A DNA stretch of 7,389 nucleotides from assembly GCA_035457505.1 (NCBI GenBank), contig DATIBL010000020.1, forward strand, positions 1 to 7,389. Reading direction: 5' to 3'. Below, one piece after another: positions 1 to 4,423 of the stretch. The DNA comes from DATIBL01 sp035457505. Lineage in GTDB: Bacteria; Patescibacteriota; Minisyncoccia; Phycocordibacterales; UBA6899. The notes beneath the pieces were generated by a model, which was not told the origin of the DNA, made no database searches, and saw only the letters and a list, made by a program, of their open reading frames with translations. Positions within the stretch are counted from its first letter, which is position 1. The number at the start of each line of letters is the position of its first letter. Made by a program: the position numbers and the translations under genes.

Positions 1-1
1 G

Positions 2-151
2 CCCGCGTGTTCGATCGACATCGCCCGCAAATACTTCGGCTCTGATGCTGCATTCTATATCGACGGCGGGGAACTCGATCGCGAACCATCGACCGTCATG
101 CTGCTCGACGAAGAAGGGGAGACAACGATCCTCCGCGCACCGGGCGCCTGA
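2..151 (+). CDS. tsaC: Threonylcarbamoyl-AMP synthase (TsaC/Sua5/YrdC family), C-terminal end only
   Basis: Partial gene: 49 codons are visible, open at the left edge of the window and ending in TGA. The reading frame has no start codon in the window except an internal ATG, so it is the tail of a longer protein. The residues include AFYIDGG, then REPSTVM, then ILRAPGA just before the stop. This matches the usual end of the YrdC/Sua5 fold, where a predicted substrate-pocket strand (..ILDGG..) is followed by PSTVVDL and ILRPGA. The family condenses threonine, bicarbonate and ATP into threonylcarbamoyl-AMP, the donor for t6A37 in ANN-decoding tRNAs, and acts in the cytoplasm. The catalytic N-terminal part (KxR..SxN residues) lies outside the window, so completeness cannot be judged. 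The protein ends directly after the PGA motif, so it is the short TsaC type without the extra Sua5 C-terminal domain. The next gene starts within about 60 bases. Confidence 0.82.
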   Translation, partial: PACSIDIARKYFGSDAAFYIDGGELDREPSTVMLLDEEGETTILRAPGA

Positions 152-207
152 TTTTGCGTTTTCGGTGCAATTGGGTAGACTCGGGCGAGAATACGATCGA
201 TCTGATC

Positions 208-558
208 ATGCACAAGATCCATGGCGAACGCGGATTGCGCGATGGCGACATCGCCCTTCCGTTCCGACACGAAGGACGAGCGTACTACTTCGTCTACGAA
301 CCCGCGAAATTTCCCTACATCTTCAACGCTCGATATCTTCTTCTCGACGATGAACGCGCAACGGTCCTTGAATTCGACTCCTGGACCGACGGATTCCCGA
401 TCCTTCCGATCGGCGTCCGAATGCTCGGCGACATCGCGACGATCTCCGCGCAAACCTACCTTGCGATCGCTGCTCGCACCATTGAGACGTATGCAGCAAC
501 GGCGTCGGAAATGTGCGCCAGAGCAACGGCTGCGCTCCCGCCTGAGCGCGAACACTAA
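208..558 (+). CDS. Unrecognised small protein, 116 aa, downstream of tsaC
   Basis: I do not recognise this family. From ATG 208 the protein is 116 residues (MHKIHGERGLRDGDIAL...), ending in TAA that overlaps a terminator. Codon choice (ATC, TTC, GAC, CTC, CGC) matches the neighbouring real genes, which supports coding. The first two thirds alternate hydrophobic and charged residues (YYFVYEPAKFPYIF, RYLLLDDERATVLEFDSW) and look like a beta-rich globular domain. The last third (about 70-116) is Ala-rich and probably helical. There is no signal peptide and no clear membrane segment. The start is uncertain. TTG 154, two bases after the tsaC stop, would give 134 residues and translational coupling, but its first seven codons look non-coding. 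TTGCGT at 154 and TAGACT at 176 (16-base spacer) could instead be a weak promoter for the ATG 208 form. No convincing Shine-Dalgarno precedes either start. It is last in its transcription unit. Confidence 0.6.
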   Translation: MHKIHGERGLRDGDIALPFRHEGRAYYFVYEPAKFPYIFNARYLLLDDERATVLEFDSWTDGFPILPIGVRMLGDIATISAQTYLAIAARTIETYAATASEMCARATAALPPEREH

Positions 559-581
559 CAGACACTTCGGTGTCTGTTTTT
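557..581 (+). terminator. Strong intrinsic terminator with UUCG tetraloop
   Basis: A perfect stem pairs positions 558-565 (acagacac) with 570-577 (gtgtctgt), closed by the extra-stable C(TTCG)G loop at 566-569 and followed by a T run to 581. A557 can also pair with T578. The 5' arm begins within the TAA stop of the preceding gene (556-558), so the gene ends where the hairpin starts. It should separate the tsaC unit from alaS. Confidence 0.9.
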
Positions 582-669
582 CGAACCCCTCCTGATGTTT
601 CAAAGCAAGGATTCTCGTTGATACTGTTCCGTAAGCGCGTTTTGCCGCGTCCTGGTTTGCTCCCCGGCC

Positions 670-697
670 TTTACTCACGCACATTTTTTGTTACCAT
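670..697 (+). promoter_or_regulatory. Possible alaS promoter overlapping the first ATG
   Basis: TTTACT (670-675) and an extended -10, TG-T-TACCAT (689-697, hexamer 692-697), are 16 bases apart. Each hexamer matches four of six consensus positions. The predicted transcription start would be about 703-705, which falls on the second in-frame ATG (705) and excludes ATG 696. This is a modest match and the only reasonable candidate I see close to the gene. A weaker alternative (TTTCAA near 598, GATACT at 620) would give a leader of about 75 bases. Confidence 0.35.
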
Positions 698-704
698 GAC
701 ACGC

Positions 705-2486
705 ATGTTGAACTCCGAAGAAATCCGCTCTCGCTTCCTTGCATTCTTTGAGAAGCGCGGGCACGCCATTCTGCCCTCTGCGCCGCTTGTTCCCGAGAAC
801 GACCCGTCGGTGCTTTTCAATACCGCCGGCATGCAGCCTCTCGTCCCGTATCTCCTCGGCGAACCGCATCCGCGCGGCACGCGCCTTGCAAACTCCCAGA
901 AGTGCGTCCGCACTCAAGACATTGAGGAAGTCGGCGACAATACGCACGACACATTCTTTGAGATGCTTGGGAACTGGTCGCTCGGCGACTACTTCAAGAA
1001 AGACGCCATCGAATGGAGCTATCGCTTCCTCACCGACAAGGACGAGGGCCTTGGGCTCGATCCCGCGCGCCTCTATGTGACCGTTTTTGGCGGCAACGAC
1101 GACGCGCCAAAGGATATGGAGGCATACGAGATCTGGAAGACACTCGTTCCAGAACATCGCATCTATTTCATGACCTTCGCGGACGACGGCAAAAAGGAGC
1201 CGAACTGGTGGAGCCCTGGCGACAACGGCCCGTGCGGACCGGACTCGGAGATGTTCTACGACGTGACCGAACGCGGACTCGGCGATCTGACCAAAGAAGA
1301 GTACATCGCTGCTGATGATCGGCAGGAGATCGTCGAGATCTGGAACGATGTCTTTATGGAGTACGAGAAGAAGGATGGAAAAGTCGTTGCCAAGCTCGCG
1401 AAGCAGAATGTCGACACCGGAGCAGGACTCGAGCGGCTCTCGATGGTGCTCCAGAAGACCGATAACGTGTTCGCAACCGATCTCTTTGCACCCATGATGG
1501 AGTATCTTCGCGCACATGCCGAACACTACGACGAGCGCGCTGCCCGGATCGTTGCGGACCATATCCGCACAAGCGTCTTCATGATCGGCGACGGTGTTGT
1601 CCCGGCCAATACCGACCAGGGCTACATCCTTCGCCGCTTGCTCCGCCGCGCAGTCCGCTACTCTGACGTCCTCGGACTCAAGGGCGGCTTTGATCCGCTT
1701 ATTGATCTCGTCGCAAAGAAGTACGCGAGCGTGTATCCGACAATCACGTCAGACAAGGCGCGCATCGCGAAGGAGATCGCGATGGAGGAAGAGAAGTTCC
1801 GCACAACGCTCGAGCGCGGCATGAAAGAATTTGCGAAGCTTTCGGCCGGAAATATCTCCGGAAAAGATGCGTTTGATCTCTATCAATCGTATGGATTTCC
1901 GATCGAGATGACGCGCGAGCTTGCCGAGGAAAAGGGGATCACGATCGATGAGACAGCGTTCGCTGCCGAGCTTTCCAAGCACCAGGAGCTCTCACGCGCA
2001 GGAGCGGAGAAGAAGTTTAAGGGCGGACTCGCTGATCACTCCGAGCAGTCGGTGAAATATCACACCGCGACACACCTCCTCCACCAGGCACTGCGCACCG
2101 TACTCGGGGAAACCGCCCTCCAGAAGGGCTCCAACATCACGCCCGAGCGACTGCGTTTCGACTTCGTACACCACGCCAAAATGACGCCAGAGCAGATCAA
2201 GGCCGTCGAAGATCTCGTGAACGAAAAGATCCACGCTGAGCTGCCCGTCTGGTACGAGGATATCCCGTTTGAGGAGGCCAAGCAGCGAGGCGCGATCGGG
2301 CTTTTCGAGGAGAAATATGGCGACAAAGTCCGCGTCTATCAGATCGGGGAGGGGGAGGAGCGTTTCTCGCTCGAATTCTGCGGCGGCCCTCATGTCAAAA
2401 ATACGTCCGAGATCGGACCATTCAAGATCGTGAAAGAAGAAGCGGTCTCGGCCGGTGTCCGCCGCATCAAGGCAGTGGTGGAGTAG
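705..2486 (+). CDS. alaS: Alanyl-tRNA synthetase, short form ending after the editing domain
   Basis: This enzyme charges tRNA-Ala with alanine using ATP, in the cytoplasm. From ATG 705 it has 593 residues, against roughly 850-900 in most bacteria. In order: class II motif 1 region (EIRSRFLAFFEKRGH), motif 2 with QKCVRTQDIEEVG (Arg69) and FFEMLGNWSLGDYF, motif 3 GAGLERL (from residue 239), the helical tRNA-recognition domain (about 250-440), and the editing domain. The editing domain keeps its zinc-type ligands, HTATH (His453, His457) and CGGPH (Cys559, His563). The chain ends 30 residues later, after SAGVRRI, so the DHHA1/C-Ala region is entirely absent. The stop is clean, with a terminator behind it, and short AlaRS forms are known from Patescibacteria, so this looks natural and not a frameshift. 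ATG 696 would add MTR. A GTG at 570 lies inside the upstream terminator and is not credible. There is no Shine-Dalgarno. Confidence 0.96.
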   Translation: MLNSEEIRSRFLAFFEKRGHAILPSAPLVPENDPSVLFNTAGMQPLVPYLLGEPHPRGTRLANSQKCVRTQDIEEVGDNTHDTFFEMLGNWSLGDYFKKDAIEWSYRFLTDKDEGLGLDPARLYVTVFGGNDDAPKDMEAYEIWKTLVPEHRIYFMTFADDGKKEPNWWSPGDNGPCGPDSEMFYDVTERGLGDLTKEEYIAADDRQEIVEIWNDVFMEYEKKDGKVVAKLAKQNVDTGAGLERLSMVLQKTDNVFATDLFAPMMEYLRAHAEHYDERAARIVADHIRTSVFMIGDGVVPANTDQGYILRRLLRRAVRYSDVLGLKGGFDPLIDLVAKKYASVYPTITSDKARIAKEIAMEEEKFRTTLERGMKEFAKLSAGNISGKDAFDLYQSYGFPIEMTRELAEEKGITIDETAFAAELSKHQELSRAGAEKKFKGGLADHSEQSVKYHTATHLLHQALRTVLGETALQKGSNITPERLRFDFVHHAKMTPEQIKAVEDLVNEKIHAELPVWYEDIPFEEAKQRGAIGLFEEKYGDKVRVYQIGEGEERFSLEFCGGPHVKNTSEIGPFKIVKEEAVSAGVRRIKAVVE

Positions 2487-2516
2487 CGAGTGCTCGAATA
2501 GCTGCGTAAAATTTTT

Positions 2517-2541
2517 ACCCGAATTATGCCATCGGGTTTTT
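2517..2541 (+). terminator. Probable intrinsic terminator of alaS
   Basis: A six-base-pair stem, acccga (2517-2522) with tcgggt (2532-2537), encloses a nine-base loop and is followed by five T residues (2537-2541). The stem is short but four of its six pairs are G-C. It lies 30 bases after the alaS stop and just before the next promoter, which fits a unit boundary. Confidence 0.6.
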
Positions 2542-2560
2542 GAAATGCTTCTGCTTGGAC

Positions 2561-2589
2561 TTGTGTAGTTGTAGAATATGTAGTATAAT
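2561..2589 (+). promoter_or_regulatory. Promoter of the small membrane protein gene
   Basis: A perfect TATAAT (2584-2589) lies in an AT-rich stretch, 17 bases downstream of TTGTGT (2561-2566), a weak -35 matching TTG only. The predicted start of transcription, about 2596, gives a leader of roughly 39 bases that carries a good Shine-Dalgarno. The flanking terminators suggest that this gene is transcribed alone. Confidence 0.6.
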
Positions 2590-2622
2590 ATCGCTAGCAA
2601 CACGTCCTTGCCATAACCAACC

Positions 2623-2628
2623 AGGAGA
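2623..2628 (+). promoter_or_regulatory. Shine-Dalgarno AGGAGA for the membrane protein gene
   Basis: AGGAGA lies six bases before ATG 2635 and fixes that start. It is the only strong ribosome binding site in the window, the other starts having weak purine stretches or none. Confidence 0.75.
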
Positions 2629-2634
2629 AGTGCG

Positions 2635-3066
2635 ATGCAAAATGAAGAAAGGAAGGAGAACGACTCCAGCGATGTGACTCGAGGGATCGGCGAGACGGCC
2701 GTTGACATATTTCTCACGATTTTTTTCGACACTCTGCTGTTCACGCTCTTGATTCCACTTTTTCCTCCCGATACGTTTGCCCCCGAGAAAGTACTGAGCA
2801 ACATGCTCGAACCCTTGATAATTATTTCCATTATCGAGACGTTGAGAGGTCAGCGAATCATTCTCCGTCGACTTCCCTGTGCACAAAAATACATATGGGA
2901 GAATCCTACATGCGTTGGCATCGCACTTTCGCTCGCATGCTACTTCTCAGGACACATCACCGGAGGCGTTGGATTACTGCTCTTTATGGCAGCCAATGTC
3001 GTCTTCGCGATCGTCGCTGCTTATGCGACATTCGGCGTCACAAAGATGCTCAAGAAAGCTTCGTAG
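2635..3066 (+). CDS. Unrecognised small multi-pass membrane protein, 143 aa
   Basis: I do not recognise the family. The N-terminus (residues 1-20) is hydrophilic and charged (EERKENDSSD). Hydrophobic segments follow at about 22-43 (DIFLTIFFDTLLFTLLIPL), a weaker one at 53-70 (LEPLIIISIIETL), 93-108, and 112-134 (LLLFMAANVVFAIVAAY). The C-terminus is basic (KMLKKAS). The stretch at 71-90 (RGQRIILRRLPCAQKYIW) is strongly positive and, by the positive-inside rule, should be cytoplasmic. Three or four membrane spans are therefore likely. The start is set by AGGAGA six bases upstream. The gene has its own promoter and terminator, so it appears to be a single-gene unit between alaS and the actin-like gene. 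Its codons are richer in A/T at the third position (ATA, ATT, TTT, AAT, AGA) than those of its neighbours, and this with the different translation signal hints at a separate origin. No catalytic motif is visible. Confidence 0.8.
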   Translation: MQNEERKENDSSDVTRGIGETAVDIFLTIFFDTLLFTLLIPLFPPDTFAPEKVLSNMLEPLIIISIIETLRGQRIILRRLPCAQKYIWENPTCVGIALSLACYFSGHITGGVGLLLFMAANVVFAIVAAYATFGVTKMLKKAS

Positions 3067-3081
3067 GCATCATCTTCTCCC

Positions 3082-3109
3082 AAAGCGGACACTCCGGTGG
3101 CCGCTTTTT
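3082..3109 (+). terminator. Strong intrinsic terminator after the membrane protein gene
   Basis: The outer stem AAAGCGG (3082-3088) pairs with CCGCTTT (3101-3107). After one A-G mismatch the helix continues with CAC (3090-3092) and GTG (3097-3099) closed by a TCCG loop. A run of five T residues (3105-3109) follows. It begins 15 bases after the stop codon. Confidence 0.88.
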
Positions 3110-3181
3110 GCTATTTCCTGGCACAGATCCCCCCAAAAACGAGTTCTCCACAAGAAAAACCCGGCTCTATTGCCATTTGTT

Positions 3182-3190
3182 TGCTATAAT
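3182..3190 (+). promoter_or_regulatory. Extended -10 promoter directly before the actin-like gene
   Basis: TGC followed by a perfect TATAAT (hexamer 3185-3190) forms an extended -10. No good -35 is present 16-18 bases upstream (TTGCCA at 3170 is only nine bases away), which an extended -10 can tolerate. Transcription should start at about 3196-3198, only two to four bases before ATG 3200, giving an essentially leaderless mRNA for the two-gene unit. Confidence 0.65.
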
Positions 3191-3199
3191 TCGGTGGAC

Positions 3200-4399
3200 A
3201 TGTCGCTGTTAAAAAAGAAGATCAAAAGCGGCCAGCATTTTATACTGGTCTTTGATATCGGGTCCGGCTCGATCGGCGGCTCGTTCGTCAGCGTCGATAG
3301 CACCAAGACGCCCGAGATCATTTTCTCGACGCGCCAGGATATCCCGTTCCAGGAGAAGCTCAACTTTTCGCGTTTCTTGGAGTCGATGATCACAACACTT
3401 GAAGAGATGTTCGTTTCGCTTCAGAAGGCGGGCGGCAACGTCGTCGTCGATCAAGCTTTCTGCGTGCTTGCATCGCCCTGGTATGCATCGCAGACGCGCA
3501 TCATCAAATACTCTCGACCAACGCCGTTTCAGGTCACCGAGAAGGGGATGAGCAAGCTCGTTCAGCGCGAGATCGAACTTTTCCGCAGTTCCAAGCTTTT
3601 CACCCGATCCAAGGTGGGCGACACCAGCCCCGAGATCATGGAGGCCAAGAACATCCAGATGAAACTGAACGGCTACGAGGTGCGCTATCCTTTTGGCAAA
3701 AAGGTCACCGAGCTCGAGATCGCGCTCTATATCAGCATGATCCCGTCGAATATCTATACGTCGATCAACGAATCGATCCGCAAATTCTGGCATGTCGAGA
3801 AGGTCCATTTTTCTTCCTTCGCCTTCACTGCGTTCGACACGATCCGCGACATTTTTATCGATGAAGAGAGCTTCCTCTTTATCGACGTCGCTGGAGAAGT
3901 GACCGACATCTCGCTCGCAAAGGAGAACGTCCTCCTTGAATCGATCTCTTTCCCCGCCGGCCGCAACATGCTCATCCGCGCGCTTGTCGACGAACTCAAG
4001 ACCAATCCTGCAAATGCTGCGAGCGAACTCACTCTCTATCTCGAGGGCAAGGCCACCCGAGAACATTCCGAGCGCATCGAGGCGGTCCTCACGGATGCAA
4101 CCAACGAATGGCTGGTCTATCTCGAAGACGCGCTGACCCAGTTCGCGACGGAGTTCCCGATCCCGCGCACGATCTTCTATACTGCCGACGACGATGTCAC
4201 CCGCTGGTTCGAGCGCGCGATGGGACGGATCGATTCCTCAAAGTTCGGCATAGAGGAGGGCGGGGCGTTTGCGGTCCGATTTCTCGGAACCAATTTTCTC
4301 TCCAAGTTCGCACAAGTGCACGAGCCATCGTTCCAGGACCCCTTCCTTTCTATCGAAACGATCTTCGCCAACAAATTCACCTGGCTTACCAAACGCTAA
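3200..4399 (+). CDS. Actin-fold ATPase-like protein of the FtsA/PilM superfamily
   Basis: 399 residues. The N-terminal FDIGSGSIGGSF (18-29) matches the actin-family phosphate-1 loop. QAFCVLASPWYASQ with VTEKGMSKLVQREIELF (about 85-128) corresponds to the inserted 1C/SHS2 subdomain typical of FtsA and PilM and absent from MreB. FLFIDVAGEVTDISLA (225-240) is the phosphate-2 loop, followed by FPAGRNML, equivalent to the FtsA vGGnniT segment. RTIFYTADDDVTRWFERA (about 323-340) sits where the adenosine-binding Gly-Gly loop should be but lacks the glycine pair, so nucleotide binding may be altered. No typical FtsA amphipathic tail is obvious, although the C-terminus (IFANKFTWLTKR) has aromatic and basic residues and could touch a membrane. 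ATG 3200 is fixed because the phosphate-1 Asp is already residue 19 and the promoter lies just upstream. The open frame continues upstream to 2879 but only as a shadow of the previous gene. The next gene follows after 24 bases and is probably co-transcribed, suggesting a PilM-PilN-like partnership. It is more PilM-like than a true divisome FtsA. Confidence 0.78.
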   Translation: MSLLKKKIKSGQHFILVFDIGSGSIGGSFVSVDSTKTPEIIFSTRQDIPFQEKLNFSRFLESMITTLEEMFVSLQKAGGNVVVDQAFCVLASPWYASQTRIIKYSRPTPFQVTEKGMSKLVQREIELFRSSKLFTRSKVGDTSPEIMEAKNIQMKLNGYEVRYPFGKKVTELEIALYISMIPSNIYTSINESIRKFWHVEKVHFSSFAFTAFDTIRDIFIDEESFLFIDVAGEVTDISLAKENVLLESISFPAGRNMLIRALVDELKTNPANAASELTLYLEGKATREHSERIEAVLTDATNEWLVYLEDALTQFATEFPIPRTIFYTADDDVTRWFERAMGRIDSSKFGIEEGGAFAVRFLGTNFLSKFAQVHEPSFQDPFLSIETIFANKFTWLTKR

Positions 4400-4423
4400 T
4401 TTTACCCGCTCACTACTCGTCAT

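Noticed and set aside
570..704. Extended alaS start at GTG 570
   Set aside because: The GTG is inside the 3' arm of the upstream terminator hairpin, and AlaRS proteins begin close to the EIRxxF motif.
675..1562. Long open frame on the - strand (295 codons) opposite alaS
   Set aside because: It is antisense to well-conserved alaS codons and has no family resemblance; open antisense frames are expected with this GC-rich, ATC/GAC/CTC-heavy codon use.
1992..2831. Long - strand open frame (279 codons) spanning the alaS end and the membrane-protein cassette
   Set aside because: It crosses two terminators and a promoter on the other strand and is a shadow of the alaS editing domain and the membrane gene.
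2879..3199. Upstream extension of the actin-like gene by 107 codons
   Set aside because: It overlaps the membrane protein gene out of frame, crosses a strong terminator and a promoter, and adds residues before a phosphate-1 loop that normally lies near the N-terminus.
3209..4066. Long - strand open frame (285 codons) opposite the actin-like gene
   Set aside because: The + strand frame carries clear actin-family motifs; the antisense translation is a charged, low-information shadow.
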